DNA of 64,000 bases from Stomorhina lunata. Lineage: Eukaryota > Arthropoda > Insecta > Diptera > Rhiniidae. The DNA is taken from NCBI GenBank assembly GCA_933228675.1, contig OW121743.1:89418438-89482437 (forward strand), in the 5' to 3' direction. The position numbers and the translations under genes are program-made. The notes under the pieces were generated by a model. The model did no database searches and was not told the DNA's origin. It saw only the letters and a list, made by a program, of their open reading frames with translations. Shown one piece after another: positions 12,278 to 22,906 of the stretch. Within the stretch, counting starts at the first letter, position 1. Each line of letters starts with the position of its first letter.

Positions 12278-12544
12278 TGTAAAATATATATATGTAGTTG
12301 TTCACATACATAAGTTTTTCAAAGAATCGATTGTATTTTTATACAATCAAGAAGGTACTTTTCCCTTTTCCTCATCAACCAATATAATTTGTGGTTAAGT
12401 TAACAAGACAAGTCAAAGTTTGCTTAACTCTAATGCGGTTAATACCAAATAAAATGCAGCGCAAAAGCAAAGAACATTAAAGGTATTCACGTCATTGCAA
12501 ACATTTTTTTGGTGTCGTTAAAGACTTCTCTTAATTTATATCAA
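12278..12544. other. AT-rich spacer, no gene seen
   Basis: A+T-rich DNA between the DINE-like element and the LINE remnant. Nothing was recognised. Confidence 0.4.
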
Positions 12545-13135
12545 GTTTCCTTAGAGATCGCTCTATTAGAGTTGTTATAGATGGGATATCATCCAACGAG
12601 TTCAAGATTAACTGAGGAGTACCGCAAGGTTCGGTTCTTTCTCCTGTTCTTTTTCTTATATTTATAAATGCCAAACTTTCAATCCTATCTACTCTTTTGC
12701 AGATGATAGCAACATTTGTCATTCATATTCGGACCTAATTTCAATTTCTGGAGGAATCAGAAGCTCTTGATATTCTGGGTATGGAAATACAATTTTCAAG
12801 TGTAAAGGAAGCATTCAAGTGTCTTGGTTTTTTAAAAAGGTGTAAGTCATACTTTACTTCATCTGATCTCCTTACTATTTATACCACTTATATCCGACCA
12901 AAAATGGAATACAACTCAGATGTATGGGCCGGTGCTCCAAAGTCTATTTTGGAGTTACTTGATCGTGTACAGGAAAGGGCGAAGGTGCTTATTAGTGACT
13001 CACTAAAGCATCTTCGCAATGTGGGTTGTGTTTCGTTCTCGTTCTTTAGCCGCACTGTCCGTATGTGGAATAAACTTTCCTCACATATGGGCAAATCCGA
13101 AAAACCTTAAACCAAGGACAAAATTTTAAAACTGT
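12545..13135 (+). pseudogene. Broken non-LTR retrotransposon (jockey-like) reverse transcriptase
   Basis: Translated pieces carry reverse-transcriptase signatures in order: GVPQGSVLSPVLF just after an in-frame TGA near 12610, then YSFADDS in another frame near 12690-12710 (the catalytic YADD-type motif). An open stretch at 12781-13110 holds the C-terminal thumb region (LGFLKRCKSYF, then IRPKMEYNSDVWAGAP, DRVQERAKVLI and FSRTVRMWNKL). A complete LINE would also have an endonuclease and an ORF1; neither is seen, so this is a 5'-truncated remnant with at least one stop and one frameshift. The wording of the motifs suggests the jockey superfamily, but the clade is inferred from pattern memory. 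It cannot make an active enzyme. Confidence 0.85.
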
Positions 13136-13417
13136 CAAAATCGCGTAATTGTGTTTACGGAAAATTTTACCATATATTGATCCTTTAGAATATATAATGC
13201 ATACAATTTTTAATTGCTCTCTTCGTGAATCTTCATGCATTTTTTAAAATAATAGGTTTTTTAAAGTTCATAAAAATAGCAAAAACATCAATTTAGGTAT
13301 CAAGTTTCAGTAGGAGCTCAAAGTCTGCTTAATTTTATACAATTAGATGTAAAAGATCCCATCAAAAGTAATTGGAGTTATATAAATAACGTCAATTAAA
13401 AAAGGGCTCTCAGTATG
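13136..13417. other. AT-rich spacer, no gene seen
   Basis: No coding or element signal up to the first TAGCGTCCGTCAC motif. Confidence 0.4.
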
Positions 13418-13736
13418 TAGCGTCCGTCACAGAAATATTTTTTCTTTTTTAATTTGACTAGTGCAATTTTTCTTTTTTCTCCAATTGAACTTAGTTCGTA
13501 AAGAGAACTTATAGTATGCTTAACATTAGGTTAAAAATATATAGATGTTTATATTATTTACAAAATAATATGTATAGGAAAGTGTGTAGCGTCCGTCACA
13601 GTATATTTTTTTTTACAAAATAATATATATTAAATACAAAATTTACGAACACATGTCTGTCTTATTCATAAACCAATAACACTTTCTATATCCACAGATT
13701 AAATTTAAGATATTAGGTGTTAAAAATTATACAGTG

Positions 13737-14912
13737 CACAGTAGGAAATTATGGCCAAAACCCCCAAAGTTGTTTTTAATTTTTTTTAATAAATTTTGAT
13801 GTCAGATTAGAGCTGACATTTCAAAACATGTAATCCCAAATTTTTATCATTCTGCATTTTCTACTAAGACTGTAATAATTCCTCAAAGTTTGAATATTTA
13901 TTTTTATGTTCTTAAAAAATTTACTGTATATTTGAACCTATAAATAAAATTCGGATAATACTGGAAAAAGTGTGAAATTTTTAGTTATTTTCTTTTTTGG
14001 ATTGAAAAGTAGATACCTTGTACTAATTAACCGCGCCAGTTTCGATATTTTTTGACCTACGCTTTATGTAGAATTCTGGCAGTTAAAATAACTATAATTT
14101 TTTTTTTTAATATTAAATACAAAGTTTGACAGACCGCCAATTTTTTTTTAGAGATTTTTAGAGGTTGGAGCACAACTGCTTCGAATAGCTGAATTGAATC
14201 AATAATAAACTCTATGAATTTCGTATCCATTTGCATCCAATTTTAAGAGTTATAACGTTTTTAGTGACACCCCTTTTTCGCAATTTTATGCAATTTATCG
14301 CGAAAAAATCACTACTTGAAGTGAAATTTAGGCATTATGTAATATTTTTATGCCATTTCTTTGGTTTTCTTTCTAATTTAATGCAAAAATTTTATATATA
14401 CATAAAAAAATAACAAAATTTTTAATTTTGAGTGACCTTTATATAGTCTATTTAAGTATACAGGTAGTGGCCACATAATTGTGGACGCAATAAAAATTTT
14501 TAAATCCACAAATTTTATATTGTTCAATGACTAGTAATTATTTTTATAAGAATATTAAATGTTTAGAGTTTTTCTGTAGTTTTATTAAAACCATACAAAA
14601 TCTGGTTATGAGCTCATATTATGAGGCCAATATCTTTAAAAGGACATGTCCGATTTTGACAAGACGTATGTCGTAGGATAGGTATTATTTTCATATATTA
14701 TCCCATTAAAGTAAATATTTTTTAAAATCGCCAGCAAAGATTTTTTAGCATGTTTAGTAGTCCAGTTTTAAGTGACCACAGCCTTTACATTTTCTTAAAA
14801 AAAACTATTTCAGTTTAGCTAAAGGTATATTATTTACATACACAGAAAATTTCAAGAAAAAAAGTTAAGAAATTACCAAATTATTGAGTTTTGGCCGTAT
14901 TTTCCCACTGTG
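13737..14912. mobile_element. Possible Transib-like non-autonomous DNA transposon, 1,176 bp
   Basis: The inverted ends begin CACAGTAGGAAATTATGGCC (left) and CACAGTGGGAAAATACGGCC (right, reverse complement), and about 22 of 25 bases agree. CAGTG flanks both ends (13732-13736 and 14913-14917), consistent with a 5-bp target duplication. Transib elements, relatives of the RAG recombinase, have 5-bp duplications and ends starting CACWATGG. The right end here begins with the heptamer CACAGTG itself. The interior is A+T-rich and non-coding. A Chapaev-like or other CACT-ended element is possible, and the flanking CAGTG partly resembles the terminal sequence, so the 5-bp duplication could be chance. 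Confidence 0.5.
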
Positions 14913-15307
14913 CAGTGGGGCAAATTTGATGATTTTGAAATTTTATTTTTTTTTTATTTTTGGGACACTCTAACAGCTAGCCACAGCATTCTTGGGACGA
15001 AAAATAAGATGTAAAAAGTGTAAAACTTTAAATAAATATATGTATTTAGCCGTTTTGTGAAATATTAAATTGTGCCCAAAAATCGCATTTTAACCGCGTA
15101 CATAAAAGGAAGGAGATGAAATTCAAGAACAAATAAAACCATTATTTTCACTGATTAACGAATGCTTAAAAAAATTTGAAATATGATATTTTTCCTAATA
15201 AAAAACATTCAAGTAAAAACTGTATCGTCCGTCACGTAGCGTCCGCAACAATACATTTATGGATTTTTGGTGAAACTGGAAACTTAAGAATATTAAAAAA
15301 AAAACTG

Positions 15308-15625
15308 TTTTGTAATCCTCTGATTTTCCTCTAATGTATTTACAATTTTTTTTATTACTATAAGCGATTTGATAAAAATTACAGAAACACGTATTGAAAA
15401 AAAGTCACTTCCATTTTTTTTTTAGCGTCCGTCACACCACTTTAAAAGCGAATATCTTGTTCCTCCAAAATAAGTATGTAAAAATAATAAACGCCATTCG
15501 ATAACATAATCGATGGGCTAATATTCTCTATGCAAAGATATCTAGTGTAGAACGGCAATGGGATACATTTAAGCACAACAAAAACCGTACAAAAATATCG
15601 TCCGTCACGCAGGATTTGCCCATAT
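15308..15625 (+). repeat. Direct duplication, copy A (uninterrupted)
   Basis: This ~315-bp stretch is repeated with high similarity at 15671-15709 joined to 16990-17285. Shared landmarks are TTTTGTAATCCTCTGA, AAAAAGTCACTTCCATTTTT, AAGCGAATATCTT, GATATCTAGTGTAGAACG and CAGGATTTGCCCATAT. Copy A serves as the empty-site reference for the mariner insertion in copy B. Confidence 0.85.
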
Positions 15626-15709
15626 TAAGAACATTTAAGATATACATCGATATGTAATATTTTATAAAGCTGTTTTGCAATCCTCTGACTTTCCTCTATC
15701 TTTAACGTA

Positions 15710-16989
15710 AAGAGTGCTCTAAATAAAATTTGTCGTTGGATTTTCTTAAATAAAAATCAAACCTTTTAATATAAAAACTCTACAAAATACGCAAATATAA
15801 TGACATATTATACAAAATCATTTAGCATTAAAATGTTTACTTAGTACTCGGGTTTTGCAAAATTATCGACTTTTTTCGGAAACCCTCCCATTAAAGATTT
15901 TACAGTTGCTTCTGATACCTTTTTGGAGCATGTGTTCCACCTGCGCTTAAAATCGGACATGTTCTTGGAAATCTTTCCTGTGTTCTTCAATTCCTTTTTT
16001 ACCAGAGCCCAATACCTTTCCACAGGCCGAAGTTCTGTACAGTTAGATGGATTTGCCTCTCGTGGTACAAAAATGACATTATTCTTTGAGTACCACTCAA
16101 GTGCCTTTTTTCCATAATGGCATGATGCCAAATCGGGCCAAAAAAATGTTGTCACTCTGTGCTCTCTTAAAAAGGGTAACAACCGTTTTTGTAGGCACTC
16201 CTTTATATAAACTTTTGTGTTTATTGTGCCAGATGCCACAAATACTTTACTTCTTTTGCCACAACTGCAAATAGCTTGCCACACGAGAAACTTCTTAGGG
16301 AATTTTGTTTGTTTTTTTGTGCGAAACTCTTGCCGAACATTGCCCCGTTTATCAGCAACATAAAAATCTTGACCAGGAAGTTGAGAAAAGTCTGCCAGTA
16401 CGTATGTTTCATCATCCATTACACAACAGGTGTATTTTTTTATAAAATCTTTCAACTTCAATTTTTTCGCTCGTTTTTTTGCTTCTAAGTTCTAAGTTTT
16501 GGACTTTGTATGTCTTCAGTCCAGCATAAGCTTTGACTCTATGTGCAAAATTCGTAGAACATTTCACCGTACGAGCTGCTTTTCTTAAAGAAGTGTTAGG
16601 CGCTCTTCGAAAGAGTCGCTCGACTTCTTTTGCCTTACCAATATCTGTAGGACCTTTTTTCCTCCCTGATCCAGGCTTTTCTTCAATGCTCTGGTTTTCC
16701 TTATACCGTCTGATGGCATTAGAAACCGTTCGAGGGTCAACTTTCAAATTTTTAGCTATTTTTTTAAAAGTCCATGACGGATTTTTTTGAAAAGTTGTAA
16801 TTATATTTTCACGAACTTTTTTTTCGCAGTCCATTTTGGTTGAAATAACTATTGAAAATTAATAATTTCTAAAATAATAGTATCTGACATATCTATAGAA
16901 ACTAACTTGATCAAAAAATAAATTATTTCTTGCACTATGGATAAATTTTGTCTAAAATAGTAAATGCATATTTTTTTTAGAACACTCTT
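15710..16989 (-). mobile_element. Tc1/mariner-like DD37E transposon, copy 1 (1,280 bp)
   Basis: Ends are inverted repeats AAGAGTGCTCTAAA / AAGAGTGTTCTAAA (about 14-16 bp). TA flanks both sides (15708-15709 and 16990-16991), the target-site rule of the Tc1/mariner superfamily. It lies in copy B of a direct duplication whose copy A lacks it. It contains one degenerate transposase gene on the - strand and is the reverse-oriented relative of the element at 29019-30286. Confidence 0.92.
15841..16834 (-). pseudogene. DD37E Tc1/mariner-like transposase, frameshifted (copy 1)
   Basis: The N-terminal frame (ATG at 16834, 140 aa) holds a helix-turn-helix DNA-binding part: residues FKKIAKNLKVDPRTVSNAIR, then a GSGRKKG linker. 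The second frame (15841-16461, 206 aa) holds the catalytic domain, with D16/D17 in CCVMDDETY, D110 in FFWPDLASCHYG and E148 in LRPVERYWALVKK. There are 37 residues between D110 and E148, giving a DD37E signature like the mosquito ITmD37E group. The two frames are broken by a deletion of about 20 bp relative to the copy at 29174-30155, just after KTYKVQ. The natural role was cut-and-paste transposition at TA sites. The frameshift makes this copy inactive, but the C-terminus (ending AKPEY) is complete. Confidence 0.92.
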
Positions 16990-17285
16990 TATTACAATTT
17001 TTTTTATTACTATGACCGATTTGATGAAAATTTCGGAAACACGTGTTGAAAAAAAAGTCACTTCCATTTTTTGTAGCGTCCGTCACAACACTTTAAAAGC
17101 GAATATCTTTTTCCTCCAAAAGAAGTATGTAAATTAACAAACGCCATTCGATAGCACAATCGATGGGGTAATGTTCCCTGAAAATTGTGCAAAGATATCT
17201 AGTGTAGAACGACAATGGGATACATTTAAGTACAACAAAATCCGTACAAATGTATCGTCCGTCAAGCAGGATTTGCCCATATCTT
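16990..17285 (+). repeat. Direct duplication, copy B (split by the DD37E element)
   Basis: Together with 15671-15709 this repeats 15308-15625. The insertion point is a TA, and sequence identity resumes directly after the element at ACAATTTTTTTTATTAC. The duplication therefore predates the transposon insertion. Confidence 0.8.
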
Positions 17286-17710
17286 TCCGCTCATTTGTGA
17301 TATCAAAAAAACGAATGTCCACAAAAACTACTCCCTCTTTCCTCCTTCCCACCACCTTTTTCCCTAGTTCCTTCACAATGCAATGCATTCGTACGGGTCA
17401 TCCTCTGTATGTTGGTCAAATTAAAAAAAAAAAATAGAAAATACTTCTATGATATTTTAGTCGTTTCAGTCGCTTAGTCACTTCTTAAACTCAATTCTCC
17501 TGATAATGGTACTTAATCGAGCTTTCTTTTGCCCCGAATGTTGTTGCATTTTTACTTTTTTGCCAAACTAAAGCTGATGACTTGAATACCTTTAATACAT
17601 TTAAAGTTATTGGCACCAAACGTATGTTTCAATTTCATGTTAAAACAAAGGAACAAAAAAATACGAAAAATTGGATTACTTTCTTAACAAGTTACAAGAG
17701 TGACGGACCC

Positions 17711-18403
17711 TTTATTCGATTATTTCCAATGCTACTGCAAATTTTTGTGTATTAAATTCCAAGTAATTTTGTTTCACCCCAAATAATATGAAAACTAACT
17801 AAAACTAAAATGGTCAAATCAAGTATAAAACAATTTTTGTTATTTAAACTTAAGTCAAGGAAAAAATTTTTTGGAATCGTACTTCTATTAACGTCTTTCG
17901 AATGACGTCCAACAAAGAAACTATATTTTTTGGCAAAATTTTTTTTAGTAATATAATTAAATTAATTAACTTTACATTTAACAAAAACTACTTAAAACCC
18001 TTTTAAAAGAGAATAAAAGACTTCAATTCATATTCCTATTATAACTTTCACACATGCCGTCTAAACTTCATATTAAAGTAACTATCTATGTCAATAGCCT
18101 CAAAGAGATCAAATCTTATTACATTTTATTTTGCCAAAACAATATCAAAATCGGGTAAGAAAAGTTTTAAATTGAGTGTGAGAAAAAAATTTCCCACGCA
18201 AAAAAGGTATGAAATCGAAACATTAATGATTTTCAAAATAATCAAATAAAATTTAAAATCAGTTGACAATTGAATTGCGTGTCGTTTTGTTCATTGAACT
18301 GTAAAATAAATGAAGAAGTGCGTGTTGATGATAAATTGTTACGCATGGAAAATCAATTCTTAAGGGATTTAAGATTTATACGAATATAAATTTAAAGCAA
18401 TAA
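17711..18403. other. AT-rich sequence, no gene seen
   Basis: A+T-rich DNA with many stops in all frames. No element end was recognised. Confidence 0.5.
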
Positions 18404-18495
18404 AAACAAATAAGAAAGTGATATAGTCAGTTAAGCTCGACTATTTGATACCCTTCAACACTAAGGTCAAACATGGTCCAATTATCAACAAATTT
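18404..18495 (-). mobile_element. DINE-1-like terminal fragment
   Basis: Degenerate match to one end of the DINE-like family: AACAAATAAGAAAGTGATATA, a TCAGTTAAGCTCGACT hairpin, then GATACCCTTCAACACTAAGG. Similarity stops after about 90 bp, so only the terminus is left. Confidence 0.65.
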
Positions 18496-18591
18496 ATAAG
18501 TTTTTCTATGATAGAAGTAAAGTGATAGTTCTAGATGGTGATTTATGAGGTGAACCGATTTTATTTGAAAATTTATTTTTTCAAGTGGGTC

Positions 18592-18662
18592 TGGTCAGGG
18601 ATCGAACTTGGGACCTCTGGAATGCTAGGCGGATAACTAACCTGCTAAAACACGGCGGTTCG
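18592..18662 (-). repeat. tRNA-like sequence (degenerate tRNA or SINE head)
   Basis: On the - strand there is an A-box-like TTAGCAGGTTAG, followed at tRNA-like spacing by AAGTTCGATCC, a near-consensus B box (GGTTCGANTCC). The anticodon-loop position reads CTAGCAT, which would place AGC (alanine) at the anticodon. The anticodon stem and the acceptor ends do not pair well, so it is not a functional tRNA by eye. It is either a tRNA pseudogene or the pol III promoter head of a SINE. Confidence 0.5.
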
Positions 18663-19139
18663 GTAATATCTTCTCTTAATATTTTTCAGGGATCGAAGAG
18701 TGGCTAGTTTGGCACAGTGGCACAGTTTTCTAAATTAAAAAACTCAAATAAGAAAATATAAAACTGAAAATGTGAGTGTGTTTCTGTTTATGTTGATGAT
18801 AATTTTCGCTTTATGTTGATGTTTGTTAGACAATATAACTCGTATTAATTTCATCTTGCAAATAACATATAATGCGTGGTTTTCGCTTCGTCTAGAACAG
18901 TGCCTCCCATTTTTAAAGTGCCTCCCATTTTAAACAAATTTTTAGGGAATTTAAAATAAGAAAAATGTAAAACAAAAATTTTAATGTATATATATATAAA
19001 AGCTAGTTTATATTAAAATATAAATATATTAGTTGTAAGATATGAATAGTCCTAAAAAAATACTTAGTATGTAAGGAAAAATTAGAATTAAATAGCAGTT
19101 TAAGAAAAAAAGTTGTAAAAAAAGAAATTATATGAATAA
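18663..19139. other. AT-rich sequence, no gene seen
   Basis: Contains the doubled phrase TGCCTCCCATTTT (about 18900-18935) and GCGTGGTTTTCGCTTCGTC, a distant match to the end of the dispersed module at 19140-19330. No coding signal. Confidence 0.4.
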
Positions 19140-19330
19140 AATTGAAATTGAAAATTGAAATTCGTCTAGAACTAGGGGTACTTCTCCTGAAGATGTTGGC
19201 CTCACCTACCACGAGTAGAGCAAAGGTTGTCCCCACCAATATTTTTTGGTTTTATCAAAAAACTACTTTTTACAATAATAAATAATTGTAATAAATTGGG
19301 AACTTAGTGCAATACACTAATGTTAAACTT
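19140..19330 (-). repeat. Dispersed repeat module (B/D type)
   Basis: The reverse complement matches 28835-28980: TGTATTGCACTAAGTTCCCA, then ACAATTATTTATTATTGTAA (an AT hairpin), TTGGTGGGG, and a tail with CATCTTCAGGAG. The tail is also seen at 34235-34330, 34757-34870 and in part at 47150-47245. It is a recurrent part of the composite repeat family described at 46448. Confidence 0.7.
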
Positions 19331-19911
19331 TTTTATTAATTCATTTAGAAAAAATACATTTTTATTAAAGTCATTCATGAAATATTGAAAATAATTGAAT
19401 TTAAATGGCCTCCACCAATCAATGTTGCTTATAGGCAACATTTGTCCATATTCGCAATATTTGTTATGCAGAAAGTTAGAATGGAGGAACAAGATCCTGT
19501 CTGTTTGCAAACTGCTTTAATAGAACAAAAAATTTGTCAAGAAGCCAAATTTCCACTAAAATATTTTACAGAGGTCTTCGATGATGAAGTTATAATCTAG
19601 ATGTGCAACAAAATGAATCGAAACATTGAAGGGATCGTGTTGTACACAGATGGTTCCACAGAAGAAACTTTAACAGAAAGCACCACTTCTGTGAAAAATT
19701 AGACATAAGATACAGCTGCAAAATAAATAATGCGTCCAATTAAAGTCTTCGCAGTGTCGCAGCAGCAAGAAATATATCTAAATTCTAGAATGATATTTAA
19801 AAGCTATAGTATATCATTATATATGTATGTATATCTAGGCACTTTTAAATATAAATATTAGGTCGTTTTAAAACTGTGCTGGGTACCTAGACATTATAAT
19901 TAGGAGTAGGC

Positions 19912-20234
19912 AGCCCATACCACCAGAAGCCGATGACCTTTTCTAATTTTCTTAAATATCTACTCTATCAAAAAATTTTTGATAAAAAGATTTTATATAG
20001 AAAATTTTAAATAAAAAAAAAATTCTATAGAAAAATTTTTGATAAAAAATTGTATATAGAAAAAATTTTGATAAAAAAATATGTTTAATAAAAAAAATTT
20101 TCTATAGAAAAAAATTTCTATAGAAAAAATTTCGATAAAAACAATTTTTCTATAGAACAATTTTTGATAAAAAAATTTTTCTATAGAACAATTTTTGATA
20201 AAAATAATTGTATTTAGAAAAAATTTTGATAAAA
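19912..20234 (+). mobile_element. Composite array-bearing element, truncated copy
   Basis: It begins with the family terminus AGGAGTAGGCAGCCCATACC, followed after about 50 bp by an array of TTTCTATAGAAAAATTTTTGATAAAAAA-type units (about 19970-20230). The array is cut by a DINE-like element starting at 20236. Confidence 0.7.
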
Positions 20235-20235
20235 A

Positions 20236-21803
20236 CAAGTAAGAAAGCGCTATAGTCGGTCAAGCCGACCATACGATACCCTTCACCACTAAGGTCAAAG
20301 GTGTTATTTTTCCTGTGTAAAGACAAATATTTGCTAAATTTTGCCATTATACAAAAATTTTCTCAAAACTTATATATGGGCATTTCCAGGATCGCGAACG
20401 GGACATTCGTACGCACTCAACTTGAAAAAAACATATGAAAACTCAAATTTTTTTTTAACTTTTTATAAATATTTAATATCATTTTAGTAGAACAATTTTT
20501 GAGAATAAAAAGAAAATTATAAAATATGAACGTTCTCCAAATATTTTCGATAAACTTACGATCGCGAACGGGACAAAAAATGTAAGTCATTTTTTTCGGT
20601 GTGTGGTTTTCTTTAAAAGTCTGCGAATTTTGTCAGTTTATTAAATGGAGATTATTTTTTAACTAAAGCAGAGATATAAAGCTTTTATTTGGCATTTTGT
20701 TTTTTTAATTATCCTTATTATTATTTTTTTTTAAATATTTTTTTTAAATCGCGAACGGGACATCGCGAACGGGACAATGATTCCAAAGAATGTAGTATAA
20801 AGAATCTTTAAATTATACCGTTATTCGGAGTTTGCTTGATCTCTACTGTGGTGTTTTTAAATATTTATTGTTGGTATATTTAGTCTATAAGAAAAGTGCA
20901 ATCGACATGATATGTAACACTCAGAAATAACTCAAGGAAAAATGTCAATAAAAAACGCTAAAACCAAAAAAAAAAAAACAAAGATGCTCTTTGCTGACCA
21001 CTTTTCTTAAATTACAAATGGTAATATGTATTTAATTAGGTATATTCTTAAAATCCAATGCATTAACTAACTAAATTTTCTCAGAAAAGTCCTTTTTCTT
21101 CAACTTTAATATTTTGGTTGCGGTTGACCTTTTCCAGGAAATGCCCATATTCAACCTGTTTCCGTCATTTGGACTTATATGAGAGCCAGGGTCAAATGTG
21201 GACCGATTATCTTGAAATTTAGCAGATTGATTACAGTTGTTACAAAAATTATGTATGCAAAAAATATACTCAAAATTTCCATTATCTTTAGATTTACGAG
21301 CGTTTTAGTGATTTTTTGTCTCATTTAGTGCGTTTTTAAAGAAGAATTTGTATGGGAGCTATGGTCAAATGTGAACCGATTTTAACAAAATTTGGTACAG
21401 TGATTTTAGTTGACATAAGCAGTATTTGTTTTAAATTTCATGAAAAAATATTGATATTTGAGGCCAATATAGCAATTCCGGGAAGTGGGACCTATGGGAG
21501 GTACCATAAATAATGGACCGATTTTGACCAATTTCAATAGCCATGGTCCCATTATCAAAAAAATGATCTGTGCCAAATTTCATCAAATTATCTTTAGAAT
21601 TGCGACCTGTAGTTTGATTACAAGGTTTACATGGGGGTCCAGCCAGCCAGACGGACGGACGGACATCGCTAAATCGACTCAGAAAGTGATTCTAAGCCTA
21701 TTGGTATACTAAAAGGTGGGTCTAAGACAAATATTTCTATGCGTTACAAACATCAGCACAAACTTATAATACCCTTTCCACCTATGGTGGTGAAGGGTAT
21801 AAA
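20236..21803 (-). mobile_element. DINE-1/INE-1-like element, reverse copy with nested insertion
   Basis: Starts CAAGTAAGAAAGCGC, with a TCGGTCAAGCCGACC hairpin and GATACCCTTCACC. It ends with GACGGACGGACGGACATCGC, AGTGATTCTAAGCC, ATTGGTATACTAAAAGGTGG and the hairpin end CCACCTATGGTGG / AAGGGTATAAA. It is the best-preserved copy here once the 771-bp insertion at 20377-21147 is removed, leaving about 800 bp. Non-coding. Confidence 0.85.
20377..21147. mobile_element. 771-bp TA-flanked element with ATCGCGAACGGGAC repeats
   Basis: Ends TGGGCATTTCC and its complement GGAAATGCCCA, flanked by TA at 20375-20376 and 21148-21149. The interrupted DINE sequence (CTTATATA...TTCAACCTG) is continuous in other copies. 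ATCGCGAACGGGAC occurs four times in the same orientation, at 20391, 20571, 20748 and 20763, in otherwise A+T-rich DNA. No transposase frame. TA duplication and short inverted ends suggest a Tc1/mariner-type non-autonomous element (inference). Confidence 0.75.
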
Positions 21804-21849
21804 TATGTTTAATAAAAAAATTTTCATGGAAAAAATTTTCTATTATTAA

Positions 21850-21988
21850 CCACTTAAGGAGAAATGACGAGTGTCGCCCGCAAACATTTTCTGTGCCAAA
21901 TTCGAAATTGACGGGCTATGCCCGCCGTTTCAAAAGCAGTAGTAGTAAATTAAAATGTTTCTTCGAAATTAAATCGTGTCGCAAGGAG
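21850..21988. mobile_element. Possible TTAA-flanked small MITE (piggyBac-like)
   Basis: TTAA lies on both sides (21846-21849 and 21989-21992). The ends are weakly inverted (CCACTTAAGG at the left against CTCCTTGCGACACG read from the right), and the interior has a GACGGGCTATGCCCGCC hairpin. GC content is higher than its surroundings. Inverted-end similarity is limited, so this is tentative. Confidence 0.3.
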
Positions 21989-22082
21989 TTAATTAAAAAA
22001 ATTTTTGTATCGAAAAATTTTTGATAAAAAAAATGTAAAAAAAAATTTTATAGAAAAAAAAAATTTGAAAAATTTTTTTGCA

Positions 22083-22813
22083 ATAGACGGTCAAGCCCGA
22101 CCATACAATACCCTTCACCACTAAGGTCAAAGGTGTTATTTTTCCTGTATAAAGACAAATATTTGTTAAATTTTGCCATCATACAAACATTTTCTCAAAA
22201 CTTATATATTTAAGCTGTTTCCGTCATTTGGACTTATATGAGAGCTAGGGCCAAATGTGAACCGATTTGGCAAATTGATTACAGTTGCTACAAAAATTAT
22301 GTGTGCAACAAATAAACATGAAATTCTCGTTATCTTTAGATTTACAAGCATTTTAGTGATTTTTGCCTCATTTAGTGCATTTTGACAGAAGAGTTTGTAT
22401 GGGAGCTATGGTCAAAATTTGGTACAGTGATTTTAGTTTACATAAGCACTATTTGTTTTAAATTTTATGAAAAAATTTTGATATTTGTGGCCAATATATC
22501 AATTCCGGGAAGTGGGACCTATGAAAGGTACCATAAATAATGGAGCCATTTTGACGAATTTCAATAGCCATGGTCCCATTGTCAAAAAAATGATCTGTGT
22601 CAAATTTCATCAAATTATCTTAAGAATTGCGACCTGTAGTTTGATTACAAGGTTTACATGGAGGGACGGACGGATATCGCTAATTCGACTCAGAAAGTGA
22701 TTCTAAGCCTATTGGTATACTAAAAGGTGGGCCCAAGACAAATAATTATATGCGTTACATACTTCAGCACAAACCTATAATACCCTTTCCACCTATGGTG
22801 GTAAAGGGTATAA
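22083..22813 (-). mobile_element. DINE-1/INE-1-like element, reverse copy
   Basis: Begins at the hairpin ACGGTCAAGCCCGACC (the outermost CAAGTAAG is missing). It runs through the shared body and ends CCACCTATGGTGG / TAAAGGGTATAAA. It lacks part of the body around 22270 and 22400 compared with the copy at 20236, and its microsatellite is reduced to GGACGGACGG. Confidence 0.85.
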
Positions 22814-22906
22814 AAACACACTACCATCATAAAATTGTCTATAGAAAAATTTTTGATAAAAAAAAATTTTCTATAGAAAAAAATTTTGATAAAAAAAGAC
22901 ATTACC
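22814..22906. repeat. Short CTATAG-core array fragment
   Basis: Two to three units of TTTTCTATAGAAAAA with a TTTTGATAAAAAA spacer, as in the composite element. Confidence 0.6.

Larger units (their letters stand above)
13418..17710. repeat. Nested region marked by a repeated 13-bp motif TAGCGTCCGTCAC
   Basis: The motif or a one- to two-base variant occurs at 13418, 13587, 15223, 15237, 15423, 15596, 17074 and 17253, all in the + orientation. A complementary fragment GTGACGGACCC lies near 17700. It is CpG-rich in otherwise A+T-rich DNA. After removing the insertions at 13737-14912 and 15710-16989 the host sequence is about 1.8 kb. The arrangement resembles subterminal transposase-binding repeats of a non-autonomous DNA transposon, but no bounding ends could be fixed, so element status is inference. 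Confidence 0.5.

Noticed and set aside
15923..16790. Forward-strand open frames opposite the transposase of DD37E copy 1
   Set aside because: Antisense shadows of the transposase gene; the same frames recur opposite copy 2.
19385..19600. 71-codon open frame near a composite element
   Set aside because: No recognisable motif, short, and flanked by repeat modules. Could be a fragment of a mobile-element gene but nothing supports this.
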